DNA of 36,333 bases, taken from a bacterium. Its GTDB lineage: Bacteria; SZUA-79; Acidulodesulfobacterales; Acidulodesulfobacteraceae. Location of the stretch: contig JAJZJX010000019.1 in assembly GCA_021850985.1 (NCBI GenBank), forward strand, positions 1 to 36,333, written 5' to 3'. The number at the start of each line of letters is the position of its first letter. Position 1 is the stretch's first letter. Under the pieces are notes generated by a model. That model worked only from the letters and a program-made list of their open reading frames with translations, had not been told where the DNA came from and searched no databases. The position numbers were made by a program, and so were the translations under genes. Below, piece after piece: positions 9,748 to 18,333 of this stretch.

Positions 9748-10809
9748 TTAAACGTAATATTCTTCGAATGACGGCCAAAGAAACTTAATATTTTCGCTTA
9801 TGCCGGAATCGTCGTTCATTAAAGGATATAAACGATACCTTTTTTTAGAAGCCGTTAAAAAAGGCTTTTTAAAAATAGATTCTATTTCTTCTTTATAATC
9901 GTTTAAAAAATTTTTAGATGCCTCAACGCTGTCCGCAGCGTAATCGCCTGCCAAACTTCCCGATATTATCGCATTCAAAATGCCGGCGCCGGTAACGGGG
10001 TGGGTCAAACCTGCGGCATCTCCGCAAAAAGCTATATTGTCCTCGGTTAAATCGTTCAGTCCCGATACGGGAACTAATCCGGATGTTTTTTCTATAACTT
10101 CGCTTCCTATAAGTCCTTCGCTTCTTAATTCACCGGCAAACTTTTTTAAGGAAGAGAAAAGATTAACATCGGAAACGGGTTTCTCTATGCCTATGCCTAC
10201 ATTTGCATGATCGCCTTTCGGAAAAACCCAGCCGTAGCCGTAAGGTATATAATGCCTGAAATAACAAAATACGGAATCTAATTCCTTTAAAAGTTCTGTT
10301 TTTATCTGCAAGGCATAAATATAGGATTCGCCTTGTGAATGAGTAGATTTAAAAATATTGTTAGGGCCTGCCGCTATTATTAAGTAATCATAATAAATTT
10401 CATAGACTATTTTTTCTAAAACGTCTAAAACTTCTATGCAGTTTTTTTTCCTGTCTATTTTATAAACCCTTGAACCCGCAAACAATTTTGAACCTGATTG
10501 CACGGCTTTTTCCGACAGATTTAAATCGAAAATATCCCTGTTTAAAATATAGCCGCTGCCGCTGAATTTATAAGTTTTACTTCCGGCGTTAATGCATATA
10601 TATTTTATTTTTTGGTTTACGGCGGAAGGCATTGAGCTCAAATCGACGTAGGAACTTATGCTGGAAGAAACAAACTCGGCGCACTGCACAGGCAACCCTA
10701 CCGTTCTTCGTTTGTCTATGAGAATATTAGGTATTCCTTTTTTGGATAAAGCTATTGCCGCTGAAGAACCGGCAGGACCTGCCCCTATAATTGCAACTTT
10801 GGTTTTCAT
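9748..10809 (-). CDS. Geranylgeranyl reductase family FAD-dependent oxidoreductase
   Basis: Members of this family saturate prenyl chains of lipids, chlorophyll or quinones; some have other flavin roles. The 353 residues begin with a dinucleotide-binding fold, GAGPAG (9-14) followed by an acidic/basic IDKR at the end of strand two. The family motif YGYGWVFPKGDHANVGIG spans about 189-206, and GDAAGLTHPVTGAG (263-276) is the second FAD contact. A cysteine (C43) in the substrate region follows the pattern of archaeal geranylgeranyl reductases. It follows the NHL gene by 4 bases and precedes radA. The nearby polyprenyl synthase suggests quinone side-chain reduction, but the substrate is not shown by sequence. 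Confidence 0.8.
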   Translation of the reverse strand: MKTKVAIIGAGPAGSSAAIALSKKGIPNILIDKRRTVGLPVQCAEFVSSSISSYVDLSSMPSAVNQKIKYICINAGSKTYKFSGSGYILNRDIFDLNLSEKAVQSGSKLFAGSRVYKIDRKKNCIEVLDVLEKIVYEIYYDYLIIAAGPNNIFKSTHSQGESYIYALQIKTELLKELDSVFCYFRHYIPYGYGWVFPKGDHANVGIGIEKPVSDVNLFSSLKKFAGELRSEGLIGSEVIEKTSGLVPVSGLNDLTEDNIAFCGDAAGLTHPVTGAGILNAIISGSLAGDYAADSVEASKNFLNDYKEEIESIFKKPFLTASKKRYRLYPLMNDDSGISENIKFLWPSFEEYYV

Positions 10810-10813
10810 TTAA

Positions 10814-11953
10814 TCAGCTGCCGAATATGCGGTATATCAATACCCTGTTGTTGTTAGTGTCGGCTATCGCAATATATTTTCCGTTTAAAGACATAGATAT
10901 ATTAGATTCATGATTAAAATTATTTTTACCGGTGCCTGGAGTTCCAAAATTGTAGGCTTTTACGACGTTATAACCGTCGGCTAATTTAAATACCGTTAAA
11001 ATACTTCTGCCGTAATTAGCAACGTAAAGGTAGCCGTTTCTATAAACTATACCGACCGGATGATAAAGCATATGCCCCGACTGTCCTTTTATTCCTATAG
11101 CGCCGATATAATCGAACTGCCTGTTGAAAACAAGTATTTTTGAAAGACCATAATCCGAAACGTAAATATATTTTTTAGAAAAAGCAATGCTCACAGGTTT
11201 TTTTAGCTTAAATGAAATAGCTAAGTTTTTAACTGCGCTTTTATTTGAACGATTCGAAAAATTGAAATGTTTTTTATTTTTTTTGCCTTTTTTGGTTTTT
11301 TTTCCGGCGCTTCCGCTTCCGCCTTTATGGCTTCCGTTTATTTTTGCCGAAAGAGCGCTTCCTATATTGCTTTTAATTAAAGAATTTCCTATTTTTTCAT
11401 AAAAATTGCCGTTTTTTGAATAAACCTCAATATCGTCGGCTCCGGAATTTGCAACGTATATTTTGCCGCCTGAAAATGCTACGCAGGTAGGCTGAATAAG
11501 CATTCTGTTTTGATTTTTAGATATGCCGAATTCGGATACGAAATCTCCGTTGGGCTTAAAAACCTGTATTCTTGAATTGCCGGAATCAACGACGTAAATT
11601 CTTTCCGGATTTCCGTAAGCAGCCGCAAAGAGCGGAACCATAAATTCTCCGGTAGTTTTACCTTCTATTCCCCACTGCCTTATGTAACGCCCTCTGATGT
11701 TAAACTTCACAACCCTTGAATTGCCCGAATCGACGACGTAAATATTATTTCTCCTGCCGAATGCAACGCCGGCAGGACCTTTAAGGTGATATCCCGCACC
11801 GATAACCCTTACCAGCTTTAGCGAAAACGGAGCCTTTTTAAAATAAAGGCCGAACCTTTTCTGTAAAAGCAGAAATGCAAGAATTACGATAATAATTATG
11901 CTTAATAAAAAAAACGCCTTATTAAGTTTATCTTTCTTAATTTGCATGGTCAT
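10814..11953 (-). CDS. Membrane-anchored NHL-repeat beta-propeller protein
   Basis: An N-terminal hydrophobic helix (about 13-30) after a lysine-rich start anchors the protein, with the bulk expected in the periplasm. NHL repeats follow, with recurring IYVVDSGNSR-type blades near 70-80, 119-129, 165-175, 262-272, 308-318 and 360-372, giving about six blades. Between blades at about 192-245 lies a low-complexity insert rich in K, G, S and N, including KKTKKGKKNKKH. NHL propellers are binding scaffolds with varied partners, so no reaction can be assigned. It lies between the lipoprotein gene (42-base gap) and the flavoprotein gene (4-base gap), so these three are probably co-transcribed. Function unknown. 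Confidence 0.8.
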   Translation of the reverse strand: MTMQIKKDKLNKAFFLLSIIIIVILAFLLLQKRFGLYFKKAPFSLKLVRVIGAGYHLKGPAGVAFGRRNNIYVVDSGNSRVVKFNIRGRYIRQWGIEGKTTGEFMVPLFAAAYGNPERIYVVDSGNSRIQVFKPNGDFVSEFGISKNQNRMLIQPTCVAFSGGKIYVANSGADDIEVYSKNGNFYEKIGNSLIKSNIGSALSAKINGSHKGGSGSAGKKTKKGKKNKKHFNFSNRSNKSAVKNLAISFKLKKPVSIAFSKKYIYVSDYGLSKILVFNRQFDYIGAIGIKGQSGHMLYHPVGIVYRNGYLYVANYGRSILTVFKLADGYNVVKAYNFGTPGTGKNNFNHESNISMSLNGKYIAIADTNNNRVLIYRIFGS

Positions 11954-11995
11954 TGCATCTTACCTCGAATAAATTTTATTTTTTATAATAACATA

Positions 11996-12505
11996 TTAAT
12001 TAATTTTAATAAATATGATTTTATAATTAGAAAAATTCGATTTTATATTAAAATTACCCACGCTTTTTATGCAGAAAACATAATAACCGTTTGTTAAAAC
12101 TTTACTATTTACATTATAAAAAAATTTACTATTTTGCAAGCTAAATCTTTTTTTAAAATTTAAATTTTGAAAAGCAAAAGGTTTTGATGAATTACACTGA
12201 GACTTAACGGCGTTTTTTTCGTTTTTGTAATAACTGCGGTAAATTAAGAAACCTTTAATTTTACCTAAATCGTAAGCATAGCGATAAACTATGCGGACGC
12301 TATTTTTATTTTTTTCGGCTTTCAATATAACGGGAGAATGCGGCGGAGCTATTTTTGGAGGCTGCGGATAGCCGGTTTTAGCGCATCCCGACAATAATAA
12401 AAAAGATATTGCGGTCAATAACGCATAAAATATTGAAAACGCAAAATTTCTTTTTTTATTTAAGAGAAGATAAAAATTGTTTATCGTTTCTAATCTCTTT
12501 TTCAT
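11996..12505 (-). CDS. Small lipoprotein downstream of argH
   Basis: A 169-residue protein with a lipobox LLSGC (Cys41) after a hydrophobic stretch, then a proline-rich TGYPQPPKIAPPHSP linker. The rest is a short beta-rich domain with KIKGFLIYRS, which looks like a fibronectin type III strand pattern. The ATG lies 50 bases inside argH, making the signal peptide's n-region unusually long (about 20 residues). No ATG, GTG or TTG lies closer to the hydrophobic core, so this start is kept. Small lipoproteins beginning GCxxKGPxxPP occur beside argH/lysA in other Proteobacteria (LptM-like), and this may be a larger relative. That link is by position and N-terminus only. Confidence 0.65.
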   Translation of the reverse strand: MKKRLETINNFYLLLNKKRNFAFSIFYALLTAISFLLLSGCAKTGYPQPPKIAPPHSPVILKAEKNKNSVRIVYRYAYDLGKIKGFLIYRSYYKNEKNAVKSQCNSSKPFAFQNLNFKKRFSLQNSKFFYNVNSKVLTNGYYVFCIKSVGNFNIKSNFSNYKIIFIKIN

Positions 12506-13898
12506 AATCTTTTAAAGTCTTTTTTATCTGCTTAAATGCAGTTCCCCCGATCGTTTTTTTAGAATTTACGGAAGTTTCCGGATTAAAAATGTTAAATATA
12601 TCTTTGTCTGCAATATCTATAATATTTTTATATTCTTTCAGAGATAACTCCGAAAGTTTTTTGCCTTTAATTTCCGCATAATTTACTATTCTGCCGACCG
12701 CTTCGTGCGATTTTCTGAAAGGCAAGCCCTTTTTAACGAAATACGTCGCCATATCGGTGGCATAAACAGTATCGTTTTTAAGTCCTCTCGACATAACGTC
12801 TTTATTAAATTCCACGGTTTTTATTATTTCTTTAAATATCGAAAGCGAATCGTAAACCGTAGAAGCGCTTTCCATTACCGGTTTCTTGTCTTCCTGCATA
12901 TCCCTGTTGTAAGCAAGAGGCAAAGATTTCATCATAATAAAAAGCGAAATAAGATTTGATATTATCCCGCCTGTTTTGCCCCTTATAAGTTCTAAAACAT
13001 CAGGGTTTTTTTTCTGGGGCATAATGCTTGAACCGGTCGTAAATTCGTCTTTCAATTTTATAAAACCGAATTCAAAACTGTTCCATATAATAAGTTCTTC
13101 GCAAAATCTTGAAAGGTGCAACGCTATCATTGAAAGAGCAAAATTAAATTCTATTGCAAAATCTCTGTCTGAAACTCCGTCCATACTGTTTCTGGAAACT
13201 TTTCCGAATCCTAAAATTTCCGCTTCTAAAGACCTGTCTATATCAAAATCTACCCCTGCAAGCGCTCCGCTCCCTAAAGTCAAAACATCGGTAGTTTCGT
13301 AAGCCGAAGTTAATTTTTTAAAATCTCTCGTAAACATTTCATAATAAGCGGAAAGGTGATGCGCAAGCGATACCGGCTGAGCATGCTGAAAGTGGGTATA
13401 GCCGGGCATGACCGTTTCTACATTTAATACGGCAGCCGAAACAAGTTCGGCTCTTAAAGATAATAAAACCCCTGCTATTTTCTTAATTTCATTTTTTACG
13501 TAAAGCCTGAAATCAACCGACACCTGATCGTTTCTAGATCTTCCCGTATGCAGTTTCGGTCCCGAAGAAGGCAGCAGCTCGATAAGCCTTTTTTCAATAT
13601 TCATATGAATATCTTCATATTTTTTATTCAGGATTAACTCGCCGCTTTTAATTTCTTCTTTAATTCTTAAAAGAGCTTTTTCAATATCTTTTTTTTCTTT
13701 TTCGTTAACTATACCGGCTTTTTCTATGGCGCAAAGGTGAGCGATACTGCCGTCTATGTCAAAATCGGCAAGCTTTTTGTCAATATCCAAAGATGCCGTA
13801 AAATTAGCGGTGATTTCGGATATATCGTCTTTAAAGCGACCTCTTACGAAGTTATTATGCTTAAGGGCGGCGGTTTTGTTTTCGGTTCTCTTTTTCAT
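12456..13898 (-). CDS. argH: Argininosuccinate lyase
   Basis: ArgH cleaves argininosuccinate to arginine and fumarate, the last step of arginine synthesis. The 480 residues show TGRSRND (118-124), GYTHFQHAQPVSLAH (166-180) with the catalytic histidine, and the fumarase/aspartase superfamily signature GSSIMPQKKNPD (289-300) containing the catalytic serine. Its ATG overlaps the argG stop as ATGA, so argG and argH are translationally coupled. The length is a little above the usual 455-470 because of about 17 extra N-terminal residues before the NFVRGRF start of the conserved part. The 3' end overlaps the lipoprotein gene by 50 bases in another frame. Confidence 0.97.
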   Translation of the reverse strand: MKKRTENKTAALKHNNFVRGRFKDDISEITANFTASLDIDKKLADFDIDGSIAHLCAIEKAGIVNEKEKKDIEKALLRIKEEIKSGELILNKKYEDIHMNIEKRLIELLPSSGPKLHTGRSRNDQVSVDFRLYVKNEIKKIAGVLLSLRAELVSAAVLNVETVMPGYTHFQHAQPVSLAHHLSAYYEMFTRDFKKLTSAYETTDVLTLGSGALAGVDFDIDRSLEAEILGFGKVSRNSMDGVSDRDFAIEFNFALSMIALHLSRFCEELIIWNSFEFGFIKLKDEFTTGSSIMPQKKNPDVLELIRGKTGGIISNLISLFIMMKSLPLAYNRDMQEDKKPVMESASTVYDSLSIFKEIIKTVEFNKDVMSRGLKNDTVYATDMATYFVKKGLPFRKSHEAVGRIVNYAEIKGKKLSELSLKEYKNIIDIADKDIFNIFNPETSVNSKKTIGGTAFKQIKKTLKDYEKEIRNDKQFLSSLK

Positions 13899-15160
13899 TT
13901 CTTTTTCCGTTTCGTGAGTTTGTATCTTAAAGATTTTAAATGAATAAAGCCTGTTGCGTCGTTTTGGGAATAAGAGCCTTTATCGTCCTCGAAAGTAACG
14001 ATATTTTGAGAATAAAGACTGTTTTTTGATTTTCTGTATAAAACTTTAATATTTCCTTTATACAGTTCTAAACCTATTGTTCCGTTAACGGAGGTTTGGG
14101 TAGAATCGATAAGCGCTTGAACGGCTTTTAATTCCGGACTGAACCAGCTGCCTTCGTATATAAGCTTCGAATATTGCGGGACAAGGCTGTTTTTGAGTTC
14201 TATTTCCTCTCCCGTCAAAGTAATCGACTCCATAACCTTATGCGCAAAACTTAAAACCGTTCCTGCCGGAGTTTCATAAACGCCCCGAGATTTCATTCCG
14301 GTAATTCTAGTTTCTACTATATCCGCCCTGCCTATAGCGTTTCTGCCGGCTATTAAATTGAGCGTATCGACGATATTAAGAGGATTCATTTTTTTATTAT
14401 TTAATGATACCGGATTTCCGTTTTTATATTCTATTTCTATTTTTTCAGGCTTATTAGAAGCTTTTTCCGGCGATACCGTTATTTCAAACATCGACTCTTC
14501 TGGAGCATTTTCTAAGTCTTCTAAAATTCCCCCTTCGTAGCTTATATGAAATAAATTTTTATCGCTGGAGTAAGGCTTTGCTTTGGTTACCGGAACTGAA
14601 ATACCGTTATCTTTCGCATATTTAATAAGTTCCGCTCTTGAAACTATATCCCACTCTCTCCATGGCGCTATAACCTTTATTTCAGGATTTACGGCGGCAT
14701 ATGCAAGCTCAAACCTCACCTGATCGTTGCCTTTGCCCGTAGCGCCGTGAGCAACATACTTCGCTCCTAGTTCCGTGGCTATTTCTATCTGTCTTTTTGC
14801 TATCAAAGGTCTCGCGATGGACGTACCGAGCAAATAAGCGCCTTCATAAAGAGCGTTTCCTCTTAGCATAGGAAATATATAACTTTCGGCAAATTCTTCT
14901 TTCATGTCTTCGACTATAGCTTTCGAAGCTCCTGTTTTTAACGCTTTTTCCTTAACCGCCGCAAGGTCTTCTTTCTGTCCTACGTCGCAGCAATAAGCAA
15001 TAACCTCGGCTTTATAAGTATTTATCAGCCATTTTAAAATTACGGAAGTATCGAGGCCTCCGGAATAAGCAAGTACTATTTTGTCTCTACCGTTACTTTT
15101 TTTGCCGCTTTTAATCATATCTTTAACGATGCTTTTGCTTTTCTTTTTTAACTGAGCCAT
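13895..15160 (-). CDS. argG: Argininosuccinate synthase
   Basis: ArgG joins citrulline and aspartate with ATP to form argininosuccinate. The ATP-binding PP-loop motif AYSGGLDTS lies at 31-39, and GSGKGNDQ-like HGATGKGNDQVRFE follows around 140. At 421 residues it carries about 20 extra lysine/serine-rich residues before the conserved KIVLAYSGG. The annotated ATG has an AGGAGG 13 bases upstream, a long spacing. An internal ATG at codon 15 would give a more usual N-terminus but has no better ribosome site. The Shine-Dalgarno overlaps the argF stop. argG overlaps argH by four bases, and the order argF-argG-argH follows the reaction order. Confidence 0.96.
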   Translation of the reverse strand: MAQLKKKSKSIVKDMIKSGKKSNGRDKIVLAYSGGLDTSVILKWLINTYKAEVIAYCCDVGQKEDLAAVKEKALKTGASKAIVEDMKEEFAESYIFPMLRGNALYEGAYLLGTSIARPLIAKRQIEIATELGAKYVAHGATGKGNDQVRFELAYAAVNPEIKVIAPWREWDIVSRAELIKYAKDNGISVPVTKAKPYSSDKNLFHISYEGGILEDLENAPEESMFEITVSPEKASNKPEKIEIEYKNGNPVSLNNKKMNPLNIVDTLNLIAGRNAIGRADIVETRITGMKSRGVYETPAGTVLSFAHKVMESITLTGEEIELKNSLVPQYSKLIYEGSWFSPELKAVQALIDSTQTSVNGTIGLELYKGNIKVLYRKSKNSLYSQNIVTFEDDKGSYSQNDATGFIHLKSLRYKLTKRKKK

Positions 15161-15177
15161 AATAAAATACTGTCCTC

Positions 15178-16122
15178 CTAAAAAATTTTTTCCATAATAG
15201 CTTTTTGAACATGCAATCTGTTTTCCGCTTCCTCGAAAACGACGGACGAAAATCTTTCGAACACTTCTTCAGTAACTTCTTCGTTTCTATGCACCGGAAG
15301 ACAGTGAAGAAAAATAACGTCTTCTTTAGCGTTTCGGACAACGTTATCGTCTATAATAAAGGGCTTTAATTTATCTATTTTTTCTTTTTCTTCGTCCTGC
15401 CCCATACTTATAAAAACATCGGTAGTAATAATGTCGGCATTTTTTGCCGCATATATTTTATCGTTTATTACGCTGAATTTTCCGCCTTTTTTTTCTGATT
15501 CTTTTTTAACTTCCGAATTTATTTCAAATCCTTCCGGCATCGCTAAAACAAGTTCAAAGCCGAGCATAGCCTGAAGACCGACCCAAGAGTTTGCCATATT
15601 GTTTGCATCGCCGAAATAAACTATTTTCAAGTTTTTTATAATATTTTCGGCATCGGCTTGAGAGCTGCTTTCAATTTTTAAATCTCTTTTTTTTATTTCG
15701 TAAACCGTGAATATATCGGTTAATATCTGCGCCGGATGATATAAGTCCGTAAGCCCGTTTATTACCGGTTTTTCAAAATATTTTGCAAAAGTTTCTATTC
15801 TTTCCTGCTCGAACGTCCTTATTACTACTGCGTCTAAATATCTGCTTAATACCCTTGCGGTATCTTTAACAGGTTCTCCGCGACCCAACTGGAGATCTTT
15901 AGACGACATAAAAATCGGGTGGCCGCCAAGTTCTACAATGCCTACCTCAAAAGATACCCTCGTCCTCGTAGAAGACTTCTCAAATATCATGCCGATTTTT
16001 TTGCCTTCGAGGCAGGAATTTTTTCCGCCTCTTTCGGCCTTTAAAACGGCAGACCTTAAAAGTATATCGTATATTTCGTCCTTCGAAAAATCATAAACAG
16101 ATAAAAAATTTTTTGAATTCAT
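15178..16122 (-). CDS. argF: Ornithine carbamoyltransferase
   Basis: ArgF transfers the carbamoyl group of carbamoyl phosphate to ornithine, giving citrulline. The 314 residues contain the carbamoyl-phosphate motif STRTR (51-55), HPAQIL (129-134), the ornithine-side DxxxSMGQ stretch (D235 to Q242) and the signature HCLPVHR (273-279) with the catalytic cysteine. The SMGQ and HCLP motifs separate it from aspartate carbamoyltransferase. Its stop codon lies inside the ribosome site of argG. Upstream is a 94-base gap to argD that contains a double-hairpin repeat. Normal length and firm identification. Confidence 0.97.
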   Translation of the reverse strand: MNSKNFLSVYDFSKDEIYDILLRSAVLKAERGGKNSCLEGKKIGMIFEKSSTRTRVSFEVGIVELGGHPIFMSSKDLQLGRGEPVKDTARVLSRYLDAVVIRTFEQERIETFAKYFEKPVINGLTDLYHPAQILTDIFTVYEIKKRDLKIESSSQADAENIIKNLKIVYFGDANNMANSWVGLQAMLGFELVLAMPEGFEINSEVKKESEKKGGKFSVINDKIYAAKNADIITTDVFISMGQDEEKEKIDKLKPFIIDDNVVRNAKEDVIFLHCLPVHRNEEVTEEVFERFSSVVFEEAENRLHVQKAIMEKIF

Positions 16123-16133
16123 AATTTATATAA

Positions 16134-16179
16134 CCACCCCGCCCTGACGGGCACCACCTCCTTTTTAAGGAGGGGAGTT
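16134..16179. repeat. Double-hairpin intergenic repeat between argD and argF
   Basis: Two adjacent hairpins: GCCC/GGGC with a TGAC loop (16141-16152), and CCTCCTT/AAGGAGG with a TTT loop (16157-16173). The outer ends AACCACCCC and GGGGAGTT are themselves close to inverted. GC content is far above the surroundings. It has the look of the short CCCCGCC...CCTCCTTTTTAAGGAGGGG repeats that are scattered between genes in many bacteria, but only one copy is in this window. No T-tract follows in the argF direction, so termination is unlikely. Confidence 0.6.
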
Positions 16180-16216
16180 AAAAAATTAACGCAGATTATA
16201 AATTAAATCATTTGCC

Positions 16217-17422
16217 TTATTTATTATAATGGCCGTTAAGAACCTTAACGACGGATTCTACCAATAAATCGACATGGTTTTTTTTAATAATTAACGGCGG
16301 AGTAAATCTTAATACCGTATCCTGAACCGTAGTGGTCAAAAAACCTTCGTCTATTAATTTCACGGCTATATCTTTAGATTTAATGGAATAAAACTCTATC
16401 GCGCTTATTAAACCTATAGACCTTACGTCTTTAATTAAACCGGAAAATTTAGATTTTAAAGCATTAAGCTCTTTCTTTACGTATTCGCCGGTATTTAAAA
16501 CTTCGTCTAAAAACCCCGCTTTAGTTATTTCGTCGAAAAAAGCGTTAGCGGCAGCGGTAACTAAAGGTCCGCCTCCGAAAGTGGTAGCATGGTTTCCGGG
16601 TTCAAAGGCTTTCGCCGTCTTTTCGTTTGCAAGCACCGCCCCGATAGGCAGTCCGCCTGCCAAAGGTTTTGCAAGCGTCATTATGTCGGGTTCTACTCCG
16701 TAATTCATATAAGCAAAAAGTTTTCCGGTTCTTCCAAGACCTACCTGCACCTCGTCAAAAATTAAAGATATATCGTTTTTAGCCGTCAAATCTCTTAATG
16801 CTTTTATATATTCTTTATCGGATATATTAACTCCGCCTTCGCCCTGCACGGGCTCTAATATTACGGCGCAATAATCTTTGCCGTTTTCACACTTTATAAG
16901 TTTTTCTATAGATTCTAAATCGTTAAATTTAACATGTTCGAAACCGTTTAAAAGAGGTTCGAAACCGCTATGGTATTTATCTTGTCCCGTTGCAGAAAGC
17001 GCGCCGAAAGTTCTGCCGTGAAAAGAATTTTGCATAGCTATTACTTTATAACCTCTTTTGGAAAATTTACCGGCATAAATTCTTGCTAATTTTATTGCTC
17101 CCTCTACGCTTTCCGCTCCGCTGTTGCAGAAAAAAACCTTGTCCGCAAACGAATTAACGCATAATTTTTCTGCAAGCTTAGCCTGCGGTTCGGTATAAAA
17201 ATAGTTTGACGTGTGTATCAGTTTTTTTACCTGATTTATAACGGCGTCTTCAACCGCTTTATTGCCGTATCCTAAATTATTTACGGCAATTCCCGAAGCA
17301 AAATCTAAATATTTTTTTCCGTTTTCATCATACAAATAACAGCCTTCGCCTTTGACTAAAGTCAAATCGAATCTGCCGTATGTGTTCATTATATATTTTT
17401 TAGTCAGCTCCTTAGTATCCAT
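16217..17422 (-). CDS. argD: Acetylornithine aminotransferase
   Basis: ArgD is a class III PLP aminotransferase converting N-acetylglutamate semialdehyde to N-acetylornithine; in many bacteria it also acts as succinyl-DAP aminotransferase. The 401 residues show NSGAESVEGAIKLAR (100-114), the phosphate-binding SFHGRTFGALSATGQ, the cofactor-contacting FDEVQVGLGRTG (222-233) and the Schiff-base lysine K252 in LAKPLAGGLPIG. It lies between argB (50-base gap with a partial repeat) and argF. Ornithine aminotransferases are similar, but the arg cluster decides the call. A second role in lysine synthesis is possible given the dap genes nearby. Confidence 0.94.
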   Translation of the reverse strand: MDTKELTKKYIMNTYGRFDLTLVKGEGCYLYDENGKKYLDFASGIAVNNLGYGNKAVEDAVINQVKKLIHTSNYFYTEPQAKLAEKLCVNSFADKVFFCNSGAESVEGAIKLARIYAGKFSKRGYKVIAMQNSFHGRTFGALSATGQDKYHSGFEPLLNGFEHVKFNDLESIEKLIKCENGKDYCAVILEPVQGEGGVNISDKEYIKALRDLTAKNDISLIFDEVQVGLGRTGKLFAYMNYGVEPDIMTLAKPLAGGLPIGAVLANEKTAKAFEPGNHATTFGGGPLVTAAANAFFDEITKAGFLDEVLNTGEYVKKELNALKSKFSGLIKDVRSIGLISAIEFYSIKSKDIAVKLIDEGFLTTTVQDTVLRFTPPLIIKKNHVDLLVESVVKVLNGHYNK

Positions 17423-17455
17423 TGTTCTTTTTAGCTTCTCCTCTCTTTACCTTTT

Positions 17456-17468
17456 CCCGTCACAAATT
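17456..17468. repeat. Partial copy of the family 1 palindrome tail
   Basis: CCCGTCACAAATT is identical over 13 bases to the right flank of the palindrome at 18433-18461 and begins 4 bases after the argB stop codon on the transcribed strand. The left arm is missing. Thirteen bases is short, so this could be chance, but the position just after a stop codon is the same as for the full copy behind hslU. Confidence 0.4.
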
Positions 17469-17472
17469 GAAA

Positions 17473-18330
17473 TTAATTCGAAATCTGAGTTCCTATACCC
17501 TTTTTAGTAAATATTTCCAGCAAAATAGCATGCGGCGTAGAACCGTTTATCATATGTACTTTTTGAACTCCGTGCTTTACAGCATCAGCACATGAATTTG
17601 CCTTAGGTATCATTCCTCCGTAAATTACGCCGTCTTTAATTAATTTTTTAATTTCGCCGGTCGTAACGGAGGAAATCAGTTCTCCGTTAGAATCTAAAAG
17701 CCCGTCCTGATCCGATAAAAATATCAGTTTTTCGGCTTCTAATTCGCCTGCTACCGCCGATGCTACAAGGTCGGCGTTAATATTAAGCGTTCTGCCCTCT
17801 TTGTCCATGCTTACCGGAGCTATAACCGGAATAAACGACGGATCTAATGTTAATAAAATCTTTTTATCTACTTTTTTAACCTCCCCTACAAAACCCAGAT
17901 CGACGCTGCCCGAATCTATTTTTTCGGCGGTAATAAGGTTTCCGTCTTTTCCAGATAAGCCGCAGGCGCGTCCGCCATGTTTATTTATTAAAGCGACGAG
18001 GTCTTTGTTTATTTTTCCGGACAATACCATCTCAACCACTTCCATGGTATTTTCGTCAGTAATGCGGTAGCCTTCAAAAAAATTAGCCTTTATATCAAGC
18101 TTCTTTAAAAGAAGGTCGATTTCTTTTCCTCCGCCGTGAATAATAATAATATTTATTCCGATAAGTTTTAGAAGTATAACATCCTTAATGAAACTTTCTT
18201 TTAAGCCCTTATCTACGGCTATCGAACCTCCGAATTTTATCACGAAAGTTTTGCCGGTAAACTCCTGTATATAGGGGAGCGCTTCAAGCAAAACCTTTGC
18301 TTTTTTAATATATTTTTCCATTTTATTCAC
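17473..18330 (-). CDS. argB: Acetylglutamate kinase, probably arginine-sensitive
   Basis: ArgB phosphorylates N-acetylglutamate. The 285 residues contain KFGGS (32-36) and the ATP-binding HGGG (65-68), then GLSGKDGNL and NINADLVAS typical of the amino acid kinase fold. An N-terminal helix reading AKVLLEALPYIQEF precedes the catalytic core. In the Thermotoga and Pseudomonas enzymes such a helix interlaces dimers into an arginine-inhibited hexamer, so feedback control by arginine is likely. The track start is GTG at 18330; an in-frame ATG three codons later (18321) is equally possible. Neither has a visible Shine-Dalgarno, and the GTG lies 3 bases from a 28-bp inverted repeat. argC and argJ are not in the window. 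Confidence 0.94.
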   Translation of the reverse strand: MNKMEKYIKKAKVLLEALPYIQEFTGKTFVIKFGGSIAVDKGLKESFIKDVILLKLIGINIIIIHGGGKEIDLLLKKLDIKANFFEGYRITDENTMEVVEMVLSGKINKDLVALINKHGGRACGLSGKDGNLITAEKIDSGSVDLGFVGEVKKVDKKILLTLDPSFIPVIAPVSMDKEGRTLNINADLVASAVAGELEAEKLIFLSDQDGLLDSNGELISSVTTGEIKKLIKDGVIYGGMIPKANSCADAVKHGVQKVHMINGSTPHAILLEIFTKKGIGTQISN

Positions 18331-18333
18331 ATC

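Noticed and set aside
12976-13302. 108-codon plus-strand frame opposite argH
   Set aside because: Complement of the conserved ArgH active-site coding region; no independent coding signal.
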